Source: an uncultured Lachnospiraceae bacterium (GTDB lineage: Bacteria; Bacillota; Clostridia; Lachnospirales; Lachnospiraceae). From it: 64,000 nucleotides of DNA. The stretch lies in NCBI GenBank assembly GCA_910588775.1, contig CAJURH010000009.1, forward strand, positions 1 to 64,000, read 5' to 3'. Numbering within the stretch: the stretch's first letter is position 1; every line of letters starts with the position of its first letter. The notes beneath the pieces were generated by a model. That model did not search any database, was not told the origin of the DNA, and saw nothing but the letters and a program-made list of their open reading frames with translations. Below, one piece after another: positions 27,719 through 36,074 of the stretch. The position numbers were made by a program, and so were the translations under genes.

Positions 27719-28651
27719 ATGCGTATGGAAGAGATTATCATTAGTGAGGAACAGGAAGGCCGGCGCATTGATAAAGGTCTTTTTCTGGACGAGAATCAAG
27801 TTTCCCGTTCCCGCCTTCAAAAACTTCTCAAAGAAGAGATGGTTCTGGTTAATCATAAACCGGTAAAGCCCAGTTACCGTCTGCGCACTGGAGACGCGGT
27901 ATGTGTGCAGATCCCGGAGAACCAGCCGGCATCCATTCTCCCGGAAGACATTCCGCTGGACATACTCTATGAGGACGACTGCCTGCTGGTGGTCAACAAA
28001 CCCCAAGGGATGGTGGTGCATCCCGCGCCAGGCCACGCGGAACATACCCTGGTCAACGCTGTGCTGGCGCACTGTCAGGGCAATTTGTCGGGGATCAATG
28101 GCGAGCTGCGTCCCGGCATTGTGCACCGGATTGACCGGGACACTTCCGGCGCACTGGTGATTTGCAAAGATGATCATGCCCACCGGGACTTGGCCCAACA
28201 GTTAAAGGAACATACCATACACAGGGTCTATCATGCGGTGGTGAAAGGGAACATAAAGGAAAATGAGGGTTGCATCGACGCGCCCATTGGCAGGCATCCT
28301 ACCGACCGGAAGCGGATGTCCATACATTCCAGATGTGGCAGACGCGCAGTCACCCATTACCAGGTGTTGAAACGGTTTGGCGATTATACGTATGTGCAAT
28401 GCCGGCTGGAAACAGGACGCACCCATCAGATTCGCGTCCATATGGCCAGCATTTCCCATCCGTTGACAGGAGATCCCGTGTACAATCGAAGCGGCGACAA
28501 CCCTTTTCATCTAGCTGGCCAGGCACTTCACGCATATATACTGGGATTTCGCCATCCCCGAACAGGAGAATATCTGGAGACATCCGCGCCATTTCCAGAA
28601 TCTTTTACCAACTTATTAAATAAACTGGAAAAAACGAATTTGAATGGATGA
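27719..28651 (+). CDS. RluD-family 23S rRNA pseudouridine synthase
   Basis: The 310-residue protein has an N-terminal S4 domain (SRSRLQKLLKEEMVLVNHKPVKPSYRLRTGD) and a catalytic domain containing HRIDRDTSG, with the catalytic Asp at 139. Later motifs are LETGRTHQIRVHMA and HAYILGFRHP. It is the YlyB-like member usually found after lspA. GGAG about 12 bases upstream supports the ATG at 27719; 27725 is an alternative. Confidence 0.93.
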   Translation: MRMEEIIISEEQEGRRIDKGLFLDENQVSRSRLQKLLKEEMVLVNHKPVKPSYRLRTGDAVCVQIPENQPASILPEDIPLDILYEDDCLLVVNKPQGMVVHPAPGHAEHTLVNAVLAHCQGNLSGINGELRPGIVHRIDRDTSGALVICKDDHAHRDLAQQLKEHTIHRVYHAVVKGNIKENEGCIDAPIGRHPTDRKRMSIHSRCGRRAVTHYQVLKRFGDYTYVQCRLETGRTHQIRVHMASISHPLTGDPVYNRSGDNPFHLAGQALHAYILGFRHPRTGEYLETSAPFPESFTNLLNKLEKTNLNG

Positions 28652-28710
28652 TTGCGAAACGACCATTTTGCTCAAACAAAGAGTTTATTAAAAACCGTTT
28701 CGCAATCGTC
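28647..28710 (+). repeat. Long inverted repeat (15-bp arms, about 34-base loop)
   Basis: The arm GATTGCGAAACG (28650-28661) is repeated as a perfect inverse at 28696-28707. Pairing extends to 15 bp with one G-U (28647-28661 with 28696-28710). The loop contains no gene and no U-run follows, so this is not a canonical terminator. It ends about 25 bases before the CMP-kinase-like gene. Confidence 0.75.
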
Positions 28711-28734
28711 TAAAATAAGAGAGGAGTGTGGCAT

Positions 28735-29364
28735 ATGAAAACAAAATCAATCATCACCATCGCGCGTCAATATGGAAGCGGAGGTCGCGCCATCGGCCGA
28801 AAACTTGCCGAAAGGCTGGAGATTCCTTTCTATGACAAAGAATTGCTGGAAAGAGCCGCCAATGACAGCGGAATCTGCAAAGAATTGTTTGAAAACCATG
28901 ACGAGAAACCCACCAACAGTTTTCTATATTCACTGGTTATGGACACTTATTCCTTCGGCTATAACTCGGCAGCCTTCACCGATATGCCCATGAATCATAA
29001 AGTATTCCTGGCACAGTTCGAAGCCATTAAGAAACTGGCCACGGAAGGCCCCTGCGTGATGGTAGGCCGCTGCGCTGATTACGCTCTGGCGGATTTTGAA
29101 AATTGTTTCAGCGTATTTATACATTCAGACCTGGATATTCGCATCCGCCGAATCGCCAAAGAATACGATATGAAGGACAACAAAGCGCGGGACATTATAC
29201 AAAAGACGGATAAAAGCCGTTCCAGTTATTACAATTATTACACAAACAAGCGGTGGGGCGACGCAACCAGCTATAATTTGTGTATAGACAGTGGAAAAAT
29301 GGGGTTTGAAAAGACCGTAGAGTGTATTATTCAGGCATTGAAGATCTTTGAGGCTTCCGTTTAG
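28735..29364 (+). CDS. Cytidylate kinase-like family protein
   Basis: A 209-residue protein opening KSIITIARQYGSGGRAIGRKLAE, the modified P-loop of the cytidylate-kinase-like family. DKELLERAAND and a lid-like IRRIAKEYDMKDNKARDIIQKTDKSR follow. These are distinct from canonical Cmk, and substrate is not established. ATG at 28735 lies 9 bases after GAGGAG; the GTG at 28726 directly abuts that site. The 3' end overlaps the convergent gene by 38 bases. Confidence 0.87.
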   Translation: MKTKSIITIARQYGSGGRAIGRKLAERLEIPFYDKELLERAANDSGICKELFENHDEKPTNSFLYSLVMDTYSFGYNSAAFTDMPMNHKVFLAQFEAIKKLATEGPCVMVGRCADYALADFENCFSVFIHSDLDIRIRRIAKEYDMKDNKARDIIQKTDKSRSSYYNYYTNKRWGDATSYNLCIDSGKMGFEKTVECIIQALKIFEASV

Positions 29365-30076
29365 AATCCCAGCCTTTCAAATTTCCGCTTAAAATGGCGG
29401 CAAATATCCGATCCTTTGCGCCTGGATGGTCCTGATTCAGCTCTTTCAACAGGTTTTTGGCATATTCCCGCTTCGTTCGACCATCGGCGGGGCAGGGGCT
29501 TTTTGCCACAGGAAGCTGATATTTGTTCTGAAAACCAATGATATCCGCCTCCTTCATAAATACAAACGGACGTATGAGGGTCAGATCCATCCGGTCCCAG
29601 TATGTAACTGGCGAGAATGTGTGGAAACGGCCCTCGAAAATCAGAGACAGAAGCAAAGTCTCCACCACATCATCCCTGTGGTGGGCATAAGCCACTTTGT
29701 TGCACCCCAGCTCCTTTATCGCATCGTTGAACGCTCCTTTTCTCATCTTTGCGCAGAGAGAGCAGGGGTTCTTTTCGCGCTTTTCGTAGAAGACAATGTT
29801 GGCGATTTCTGTCTTTACTCTCGTAAAAGGCACTTCTATATCCACACAAAAACTCTGGATCTTAGAGAAATCCACATTGGGAAATCCCAGATCCACCGTG
29901 ACGGCCTGAAGGCTGTATTTTTTTGGATAGAAACGTTGAAGATGCCGTAACGCCAGCAGAAGAGCAAGACTGTCTTTGCCACCGGAGACTCCCACAGCGA
30001 TGCAATCACCGGATTGAATCATGTTAAATTCATCAATAGCCTTCCTGGACACGCTTAATAGTTGCTGTAATTTCAT
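29327..30076 (-). CDS. TtcA-like tRNA 2-thiolation PP-loop ATPase
   Basis: The 249-residue protein has the PP-loop SGGKDSLALLLAL (from about residue 31). A CSLC pair (CSLCAKMRKGAF) and a third cysteine in SPCPADGRTKREYAKN match the three-cysteine Fe-S layout of TtcA, which thiolates cytidine 32 of tRNA. HHRDDVVETLLL is also typical. TtuA-like substrates cannot be excluded. It has its own sigma-A promoter and overlaps the opposing gene tail to tail. Confidence 0.82.
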   Translation of the reverse strand: MKLQQLLSVSRKAIDEFNMIQSGDCIAVGVSGGKDSLALLLALRHLQRFYPKKYSLQAVTVDLGFPNVDFSKIQSFCVDIEVPFTRVKTEIANIVFYEKREKNPCSLCAKMRKGAFNDAIKELGCNKVAYAHHRDDVVETLLLSLIFEGRFHTFSPVTYWDRMDLTLIRPFVFMKEADIIGFQNKYQLPVAKSPCPADGRTKREYAKNLLKELNQDHPGAKDRIFAAILSGNLKGWDSKRKPQRSSMPE

Positions 30077-30132
30077 TTAATTTGTTTTCCTTTCGTTGTA
30101 AAAAATATTACATAAATAAATCACGCTTTTCC

Positions 30133-30161
30133 ATTATAACTTGTGGCTCTATACAAATCAA
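30133..30161 (-). promoter_or_regulatory. Sigma-A promoter for the TtcA-like gene
   Basis: On the minus strand: TTGATT (30161-30156), a 17-base spacer, TATAAT (30138-30133). About 57 bases upstream of the start codon. Confidence 0.8.
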
Positions 30162-30184
30162 TATCCATTATTTTTTAAAAAAGT

Positions 30185-30213
30185 ATGACAAATCATTTCT
30201 TATATGTTATAAT
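30185..30213 (+). promoter_or_regulatory. Sigma-A promoter for the AI-2E family transporter gene
   Basis: ATGACA (30185-30190), a 17-base spacer, and perfect TATAAT (30208-30213). It is divergent from the minus-strand promoter, with about 24 bases between the two -35 elements. Confidence 0.8.
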
Positions 30214-30269
30214 TATTACAGAATATGGTAATTAAATATGAATAAAAGGGAAGGAATCGTAAGAAAAAT

Positions 30270-31532
30270 ATGAAATTTTTTGGGGATAATCATTATTTTA
30301 ATTGGGGCCTAACCGCTTTTTTTGTGGCGGCGGCCAGTATGCTTTTCTACTTTGGAATTTTTCATATGGAAATTTTGATCCATGGCATCCAGACCGTGGT
30401 TAGGATTATCATGCCGTTGCTTTACGGTGCGGCTATCGCTTATTTGCTGAATCCCGTGCTGAACTTCCTTGAAAAGAAAGTGGTCTATCCCGCCTTTGAA
30501 TTCAAAAAGCGTGAAGTGGGGAAAAGAGGCCGCCGGATAATCCGGTATATCTGCGTCTTGATTTCTGTTTTTCTACTGTGCTGGCTGGTTTACGCGCTGG
30601 TGATGACGATTTTGCCGGAGATTATCAACAGTACGGTAAATATTATCAATAATTTTCCACAGTATATGGATGATATTCAGAGATGGGTCACCAAAAGCTT
30701 GGAGGATAACCGGGATCTGAATGCGCTGGTTTTGGATTTGTTTGATAAATATGCCGTTCGGTTTGAGAATTACCTGACCAGAGATATTTTGCCACAGCTT
30801 CAAGGCGCCCTGATGCATTTGTCATCCGGCGTGTGGGACGTGCTGATTTTCCTGAAAAATATTGTGATTGGGATTATCGTTTCGGTGTACATTCTGGCGG
30901 ACAAAGAGACTTTCACGGCAAAGGGAAAAATGTTCCTATATGCAATCTTTTCCCCACAATGGGCCAACCGGATTCTGGGAAATCTGCGGTTTACTCATCG
31001 GACTTTCGGCGGATTTTTCAGCGGAAAGATTGTGGACTCCATGATTATTGGAATTTTATGCTACATGGGCACAAGCATTCTTGGCACGCCGTACACGATT
31101 TTGGTCAGCGTTGTGGTGGGAGTCACCAATATCATTCCCTTTTTTGGCCCGTACCTGGGTGCGGTTCCCTGTGCGTTTTTGATTCTTTTAGTCAATCCTA
31201 TGCAGTGTCTGTACTTTATTATTTTTATTTTAATTCTGCAGCAATTTGACGGAAATATTCTGGGACCGAAAATCCTGGGCGAATCCACGGGTTTGTCCAG
31301 CTTCATGGTAATCCTGGCTATTTTAGTGGGCGGCGGATTATTTGGCATTTTGGGCATGTTTATCGGAGTGCCTGTCTGCGCGGTTCTTTATGCTCTTTTG
31401 TGGAACAATGTGAGAAAAGCGCTGGCCAAAAGAAACCTTCCGCTGGACATCAAGGTCTATGAGACCAGTAGATATCTGGATAATGGGGAAAAAGAATGTA
31501 AAAAAATAAAAAAAAATGTGGAAAAGGGTTGA
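30270..31532 (+). CDS. AI-2E family transporter (PerM/YdbI-like)
   Basis: A 420-residue polytopic membrane protein with about eight hydrophobic segments. Family marks are the central ADKETF region, FFSGKIVDSMIIGILCY, VVGVTNIIPFFGPYLGAVP and LQQFDGNILGPKILGESTG. Some members export autoinducer-2 and others act as cation/H+ antiporters, so the substrate is open. GGGAAGGA precedes the ATG. The lysine-rich C-terminus (KECKKIKKNVEKG) should be cytoplasmic. Confidence 0.88.
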   Translation: MKFFGDNHYFNWGLTAFFVAAASMLFYFGIFHMEILIHGIQTVVRIIMPLLYGAAIAYLLNPVLNFLEKKVVYPAFEFKKREVGKRGRRIIRYICVLISVFLLCWLVYALVMTILPEIINSTVNIINNFPQYMDDIQRWVTKSLEDNRDLNALVLDLFDKYAVRFENYLTRDILPQLQGALMHLSSGVWDVLIFLKNIVIGIIVSVYILADKETFTAKGKMFLYAIFSPQWANRILGNLRFTHRTFGGFFSGKIVDSMIIGILCYMGTSILGTPYTILVSVVVGVTNIIPFFGPYLGAVPCAFLILLVNPMQCLYFIIFILILQQFDGNILGPKILGESTGLSSFMVILAILVGGGLFGILGMFIGVPVCAVLYALLWNNVRKALAKRNLPLDIKVYETSRYLDNGEKECKKIKKNVEKG

Positions 31533-31589
31533 TTTTTCCCTGTGATATGTGGAAAATAGAGAGGAAATCTTTAAACAGGGGGAGGGAAT

Positions 31590-32036
31590 ATGAAATTTGT
31601 GATTCAGAGAGTGTCGCACGCAAGTGTGACAGTGGAAGAGGAGACCATCGGAGAGATACAGCAGGGGTTCCTGGTGTTGATTGGCGTGGGAGAGAGTGAT
31701 ACCCAGGAAATTGCGGACAAATTCATCCGGAAAATGCTGGGGCTTCGGATTTTCCAGGACGATCAGGGGAAAACCAATCTGTCTTTGAAAGATGTGGACG
31801 GACAGCTTTTGTTAATCTCGCAGTTTACCTTGTATGCGGACTGTAAGAAAGGAAACCGTCCCAGCTTTATTCATGCGGGCGATCCGCGAAAAGCTGAAGA
31901 ATTGTATCAATATATTGTGGATAAATGCCGCGACGCTGTTTCCGTGGTGGAAAAAGGCAGCTTTGGCGCGCACATGAAAGTGCAGTTGGAGAACGACGGA
32001 CCTTTTACCATTGTTCTGGATGACGCAATTTTATAA
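31590..32036 (+). CDS. dtd: D-aminoacyl-tRNA deacylase
   Basis: A 148-residue protein that hydrolyses D-amino acids from mischarged tRNA. It starts MKFVIQRVSHASVTV. The active-site region SQFTLYADCKKGNRPSF and the C-terminal block KGSFGAHMKVQLENDGPFT are intact. GGGGGAGGG precedes the ATG. Confidence 0.96.
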   Translation: MKFVIQRVSHASVTVEEETIGEIQQGFLVLIGVGESDTQEIADKFIRKMLGLRIFQDDQGKTNLSLKDVDGQLLLISQFTLYADCKKGNRPSFIHAGDPRKAEELYQYIVDKCRDAVSVVEKGSFGAHMKVQLENDGPFTIVLDDAIL

Positions 32037-32053
32037 AAGAGGGGAAATGGAAA

Positions 32054-33073
32054 ATGAAAAAGATGAGTAGATGCAGGAAATATTTTCTGGCAATAGCTCT
32101 ATGTCTGATCGGGCTTCTTATGGCCGCGCCAAGTAAAACGGCAAATGCTGCGCCTGTCATGGCAAAGCCAGTTCTGTTGGCGGACAGTCTTTTGGTGGAT
32201 AGTTCAAGGGTCGCCCAGGGAAAATGGATCAAAAAAGGAAAAAATGTCTATTTTCAGCAAAAGGACGGCTCATTCTTAAAAGGCTGGCTGACCTGGAAAG
32301 GCTACAAATATTATCTGTCCAGGAAGAACGGCGCAAGAGTGACTGGCTGGCGAAATATTGATGGCAAACGTTACTTTTTCCGATTAAAGAACGGTCGCTT
32401 GGCCACGGGTTGGTTTTCTTACCATGGAAAAAAATATTTTGCCACATCCAAGGGTGTGCTCAAAAAGGGGTGGCTAAATTACAAAGGAAACTGGTATTTT
32501 CTCAGCAGAGCCCAGAAAGGGGCCATGCGCACAGGATGGGTGACGATTAAAGGGCGGCGGTATTTCTTCTATTCCAATGGGAAAATGGCGGTAAAAACCT
32601 GGGTGGACGATGATCATTATGTGGATAAGAACGGCATTCTGGATGCAAAGGCTGTGCAGAAAAGGAAGGATACGTTCCGATGGCCGCTGGCGCGTAAATG
32701 GAATACGATCTCCAGTCCTTTCGGAAACCGCGGTCCCATGCCTGTGGGGACCAGCGACCACAATGGCATCGACATTCCGGCGGCCATGAACACGCCGGTT
32801 CACTCTGCAAGGGCCGGAACGGTGGTGGCTTGTGAATACAACGACTCTGCCGGAAATTTCATCGAAATCCGCCATGGAAACGGCCTGGCTTCCCAGTATA
32901 TGCACATGACGGCATTTAAATCCGGAATCAAGGTTGGCAGCCGGGTACGCCGAGGGCAGGTTATTGGATATGTGGGCAGCACGGGCTGGTCCACCGGGGC
33001 GCATCTTCATTTCGGCGTAAAGGTGAAGGGCAAATATTATGCGGACCCCTTGAAATATGTGCGTCAGCCGTAA
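32054..33073 (+). CDS. Secreted M23 peptidase with cell-wall-binding repeats
   Basis: The 339-residue protein has a signal peptide (to about residue 35). Five or six CW-binding-type aromatic repeats follow (about 55-195), for example GWLTWKGYKYYLSRKNGARVTGW. A C-terminal M23 domain has the zinc-binding SDHNGIDI and HLHFG. Predicted to cleave peptidoglycan cross-bridges while anchored to wall polymers. It has its own ribosome-binding site 18 bases after dtd. Confidence 0.92.
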   Translation: MKKMSRCRKYFLAIALCLIGLLMAAPSKTANAAPVMAKPVLLADSLLVDSSRVAQGKWIKKGKNVYFQQKDGSFLKGWLTWKGYKYYLSRKNGARVTGWRNIDGKRYFFRLKNGRLATGWFSYHGKKYFATSKGVLKKGWLNYKGNWYFLSRAQKGAMRTGWVTIKGRRYFFYSNGKMAVKTWVDDDHYVDKNGILDAKAVQKRKDTFRWPLARKWNTISSPFGNRGPMPVGTSDHNGIDIPAAMNTPVHSARAGTVVACEYNDSAGNFIEIRHGNGLASQYMHMTAFKSGIKVGSRVRRGQVIGYVGSTGWSTGAHLHFGVKVKGKYYADPLKYVRQP

Positions 33074-33086
33074 AATAAAAGAAGAA

Positions 33087-33122
33087 AGAGAAAGCGTATT
33101 TGGCGTTTTCTCTTCCTTTTTT
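33087..33122 (+). terminator. Rho-independent terminator
   Basis: AGAGAAAGCG (33087-33096) pairs with CGTTTTCTCT (33104-33113) with one G-U, followed by a T-rich tail (TCCTTTTTTC). It lies between the M23 peptidase gene and the convergent recombinase gene. Confidence 0.8.
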
Positions 33123-33137
33123 CTTATTTTCTCAATT

Positions 33138-34199
33138 CTATTTTTCTCTTAACCGCACGGCAGTGGCCGCCTTCCTTCTGCGGGCGTCGCCCAAATCGGC
33201 ATAATGTTTCCGTGTGGTATTCACGTCTTTGTGTCCCAGCACATCGGCTACCAGATAGATATCCCCGGTTTCTTCGTATAAAGCGGTGCCATAGGTGCTG
33301 CGAAGTTTGTGAGGCGTAATTTTTTTGGTGGTCGTGACAGCTTGGGAATATTTTTTCACCAAGTTTTCCACTGCCTTGACGCCGATTCGCCGACGCTGGG
33401 TGGAGTAGAAGAGCGCGTGTTCATGTCCGGCCAGCGGGGTGATTCCTTCCCGCACTTCCAGGTAATCCAGCAACGCCTGGGCCACTTCTTCGCCAAAATA
33501 GACAATCATTTCGTTTCCGCCCTTGCGGTGCACTTTAATGCCGTTGTTCTGAAAATCAATGTCCTCCACATCTAGTCCTACGCATTCTGAAACACGGATG
33601 CCTGTACCCAGAAGCAGTGTGAAAATGGCCAGATCCCGTTCTTTGGTTTTCTCATAATAGGTTTTCTTCTGACCGGTCAACGTGTCTCCAGCGTGCTCAA
33701 TGTAATCCAAAAGGGTGGCCACTTCGTCCGGGTCCAGCTTGACAATGGATTTATCATGAAGCTTGGGCATGTCCACCAATAAGGTTGGATTGGTGTGGAT
33801 CATTTCCCTTTTGTAATAATAGGCGTAGAAACTGCGCAAGGAGGACATTTTCCGCTTGATTCCCCGTTCTCCATTGGTGTTTTCCAGACCGGTGTCCTTG
33901 GACTGGTAGACTCTTAAATACTCCTGGTATTCTTCAATATCCACCGCCTGTAGGGCATCCAGTACATCCACCCGGAAGTCCTCCATAGCGTAGTTCTGGA
34001 AAAGCGGATTCTCCATTAACAAATATTGAAAAAAAACTTTCAAATCATAGGCGTAAGAAAGTCTGGTTCTGGAAGATGCGGTTGTGCCGATGGCGCGGAA
34101 ATAATCCCGGGCAAATGGCGGCAGTTCCTTCAGCAGTTCCCGTAATTTTAATGTATTTTCTTTGTCCACCTGTGTGTGGTAGGCTGTCCTTGCATCCAT
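33138..34199 (-). CDS. Tyrosine recombinase (XerC/XerD-like)
   Basis: The 353-residue protein has an N-terminal SAM-like core-binding domain. The catalytic domain shows GTGIRVSECVGLD (Arg), a central lysine region (KVHRKGGNE), HKLRSTYG (His-x-x-Arg) and GHKDVNTTRKHYA (His, and Tyr nucleophile). It sits beside lexA rather than inside an obvious mobile element, and no attachment repeats were seen. A housekeeping Xer-type role is more likely than phage integration, but this is inference. Confidence 0.88.
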   Translation of the reverse strand: MDARTAYHTQVDKENTLKLRELLKELPPFARDYFRAIGTTASSRTRLSYAYDLKVFFQYLLMENPLFQNYAMEDFRVDVLDALQAVDIEEYQEYLRVYQSKDTGLENTNGERGIKRKMSSLRSFYAYYYKREMIHTNPTLLVDMPKLHDKSIVKLDPDEVATLLDYIEHAGDTLTGQKKTYYEKTKERDLAIFTLLLGTGIRVSECVGLDVEDIDFQNNGIKVHRKGGNEMIVYFGEEVAQALLDYLEVREGITPLAGHEHALFYSTQRRRIGVKAVENLVKKYSQAVTTTKKITPHKLRSTYGTALYEETGDIYLVADVLGHKDVNTTRKHYADLGDARRRKAATAVRLREK

Positions 34200-34242
34200 A
34201 TAAATTCCCCCTTATCTATTCGCAAAACATGAATTTGTAGAA

Positions 34243-34254
34243 TAGATTAATCTA
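34243..34254. promoter_or_regulatory. 12-bp palindrome at the recombinase transcription start
   Basis: TAGATTAATCTA is a perfect palindrome, flanked by a further GTAGA...TCTAC pair. It lies 8 bases downstream of the -10 of the recombinase promoter, covering the expected start point, as an operator would. Confidence 0.4.
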
Positions 34255-34261
34255 CCCCTAT

Positions 34262-34290
34262 ATACTACCATTTACAGGTATATTTGTCAA
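34262..34290 (-). promoter_or_regulatory. Sigma-A promoter for the tyrosine recombinase
   Basis: On the minus strand: consensus TTGACA (34290-34285), a 17-base spacer and TAGTAT (34267-34262), about 63 bases upstream of the start codon. Confidence 0.82.
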
Positions 34291-34313
34291 TTCGAATTAT
34301 TTACAAATTTCCG

Positions 34314-34336
34314 AACGGATATTCCGAATATCCGTT
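34314..34336. promoter_or_regulatory. 23-bp perfect palindrome overlapping the lexA -35: candidate LexA operator
   Basis: Arms AACGGATATTC (34314-34324) and GAATATCCGTT (34326-34336) around one central base. It overlaps the first two bases of the lexA -35. LexA normally represses itself, so this is a strong positional candidate. It does not contain the canonical Bacillus GAAC-N4-GTTC core. Confidence 0.6.
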
Positions 34337-34364
34337 TACATACACTATTAAAGTATGTTATAAT
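34335..34364 (+). promoter_or_regulatory. Sigma-A promoter for lexA
   Basis: TTTACA (34335-34340), an 18-base spacer, TATAAT (34359-34364). The spacer contains an ACATAC...GTATGT inverted repeat. About 48 bases upstream of the ATG. Confidence 0.8.
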
Positions 34365-34412
34365 AAATCAGCCCTTATATTACGAACGCATACATACGGA
34401 GGTATTATAATT

Positions 34413-35039
34413 ATGGCATATGGAAAAATCACTGAAAAACAACAGGAAATTCTGGATTTTATAAAAAACGAGATATTGAACCGCGGATTTCCCCCATCCG
34501 TACGGGACATCTGCAAGGCGGTTCATTTGAAGTCCACTTCCTCTGTTCACTCTCATTTGGAAACCCTGGAGAAAAACGGTTATATACGCCGCGATCCCAC
34601 CAAACCCAGAGCCATTGAAATCCTGGACAGCAACTTCAATATGACCCGCCGTGAAATGGCCAATGTGCCGATTGTGGGCACGGTGGCTGCGGGCCAGCCT
34701 ATTTTCGCCGTTGAAAACGTGGAAAGTTATTTCCCTCTTCCAACGGAATATCTTACCAATAACCAGCCCTTCATGCTGCGGGTTCAGGGTGAAAGTATGA
34801 GAAACATAGGGATTATGGATGGAGATTTTGTGATTGTTGAGAAGAAAAATACGGCCAGCAATGGAGAAGTGATCGTTGCTCTGGTTGACGATTCTGCCAC
34901 GGTAAAGACCTATTACCTGGAAAACGACTGCGTCCGCCTGCAGCCGGAAAACGATACCATGGAACCGATTCTCATTCATGAAAAAGATGGATTGCAGATT
35001 ATCGGCAAAGTGATCGGCGTGTTCCGCTCCATGAGATAA
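34413..35039 (+). CDS. lexA: SOS repressor LexA
   Basis: The 208-residue protein has an N-terminal winged-helix DNA-binding domain (QQEILDFIKNE, FPPSVRDICKAVHLKSTSSVHSHL). The C-terminal S24 self-cleavage domain has the scissile Ala93-Gly94 (VGTVAAGQPIF), Ser128 (GESM) and Lys165 (SATVK). The start at 34413 follows CGGAGG; upstream in-frame codons lie within the promoter region. Confidence 0.95.
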   Translation: MAYGKITEKQQEILDFIKNEILNRGFPPSVRDICKAVHLKSTSSVHSHLETLEKNGYIRRDPTKPRAIEILDSNFNMTRREMANVPIVGTVAAGQPIFAVENVESYFPLPTEYLTNNQPFMLRVQGESMRNIGIMDGDFVIVEKKNTASNGEVIVALVDDSATVKTYYLENDCVRLQPENDTMEPILIHEKDGLQIIGKVIGVFRSMR

Positions 35040-35082
35040 CCATAAATGTGTTATGTAAACTTATCTGCCGCCCAGAGATTTT

Positions 35083-35124
35083 TGGAAAAAGAAAACAGGG
35101 GGAACCCGTTTCAATCCCCCTGTT
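35083..35124 (-). terminator. Bidirectional terminator between lexA and rsfS
   Basis: AACAGGGGG (35094-35102) pairs perfectly with CCCCCTGTT (35116-35124). On the minus strand it is followed by TTCTTTTTCC, ending the rplU-rsfS operon; the stem touches the rsfS stop codon. It may also stop lexA transcripts. Confidence 0.82.
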
Positions 35125-35491
35125 ATTCCCCCTCCATAAATGTCTGGGCGTCTATCAGCGTTCCATCCCGCCAAATTCTTTCCAAATCATAGAATAGGCG
35201 GTTTTCCTCATCAAAAATATGCAGAATAATATCGCCAAAGTCCATCAGAATCCAACTGGAGCCCCGACCACCTTCCACATGCTTAATCTCATAGCCGGCT
35301 CTTCCCAAGGTTTCCTCCACGTGGTCCACCATCGCCTGCACCTGATTGGGGTTGCTGGCAGTGGTGATAATAAAGTAATCGGCCAGCACAGATACTTCAT
35401 GGATGTCGATTACCTTAATATCCATGGCTTTCTTTGATTCCAGCGCTTTGCATGCAAGCCTGGCCATCTGCTCTCCTTCTCTTCTATCCAT
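35123..35491 (-). CDS. rsfS: Ribosome silencing factor RsfS
   Basis: A 122-residue DUF143/RsfS protein that binds L14 and blocks subunit joining. Motifs: ALESKKAMDIKVIDIHEVSVLADYFIITTASNPNQVQAMVDHVEE, then GRGSSWILMDFGDIILHIF. The ATG at 35491 overlaps the yqeK stop (ATGGATAG). The ATG at 35467 with AAGGAG upstream is an alternative that shortens the protein by eight residues. Confidence 0.92.
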   Translation of the reverse strand: MDRREGEQMARLACKALESKKAMDIKVIDIHEVSVLADYFIITTASNPNQVQAMVDHVEETLGRAGYEIKHVEGGRGSSWILMDFGDIILHIFDEENRLFYDLERIWRDGTLIDAQTFMEGE

Positions 35492-36074
35492 GTTTCTTTT
35501 CATTCCTTTCCGAATAATAGTCAAATGCCTTTTGTGTGGCAGGGTCAATGTTTCTGGGCGTTTGGCTGAGATATTCCAAGGTATCCTTTAGAATTTCATA
35601 GGTGCACTTGTCCAAATCCTGGAAAGCCAGACGTCGTATTTCATCCAAATGGGGGGCTGTACTTCGCATAGGTTCAATATAGTCTGCAATAAATACAATT
35701 TGCTCAAGCGTAGTCATAGCCTGCTTTCCAGTGGTATGACAGCGGATAGCGCTTAACACTTCTTTATCTTTTACGCCATATTTCTTTTTGGCGAAATATG
35801 CTCCCAGCTTTGCATGGAGCAGAAATGGATTTTCCTTTTCCAAGGAGGATACCGGAAGTTTATGCTTTTTGCAAAGCTTCAGCTTCTTCTTATCTGAAAC
35901 GCATTTGGCGCAATCGTGTAAAAGTCCGGCAAGCTGAGCTTTTTCCAGATCCACCCCATATACCATCGCCATTGCCGCGCAAGTATACATAACGCCCAGT
36001 GTATGTTGAAAGCGGTGGCTATCCAGTTTCTTATATAATTTGTTTTGTATTGTCCTGAAATTCTCTGTATCCAT
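35484..36074 (-). CDS. yqeK: YqeK HD-domain diadenosine tetraphosphate hydrolase
   Basis: A 196-residue HD-domain protein with KLYKKLDSHRFQHTLGV, the metal motif LAGLLHDCAK and FIADYIEPMR. The family cleaves Ap4A symmetrically. The start at 36074 has AAGGA eight bases upstream and agrees with family length; longer frames run into nadD. It overlaps the end of nadD by 44 bases. Confidence 0.9.
   Translation of the reverse strand: MDTENFRTIQNKLYKKLDSHRFQHTLGVMYTCAAMAMVYGVDLEKAQLAGLLHDCAKCVSDKKKLKLCKKHKLPVSSLEKENPFLLHAKLGAYFAKKKYGVKDKEVLSAIRCHTTGKQAMTTLEQIVFIADYIEPMRSTAPHLDEIRRLAFQDLDKCTYEILKDTLEYLSQTPRNIDPATQKAFDYYSERNEKKHG

Noticed and set aside
33138..34199. Integrase marking a mobile element
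   Set aside because: Flanked by housekeeping genes (M23 peptidase, lexA), no direct repeats, tRNA junction or cargo genes were seen.
34380..34420. Canonical Bacillus SOS box (GAAC-N4-GTTC) near lexA
   Set aside because: GAAC occurs at two places but without the inverted GTTC at the right spacing.
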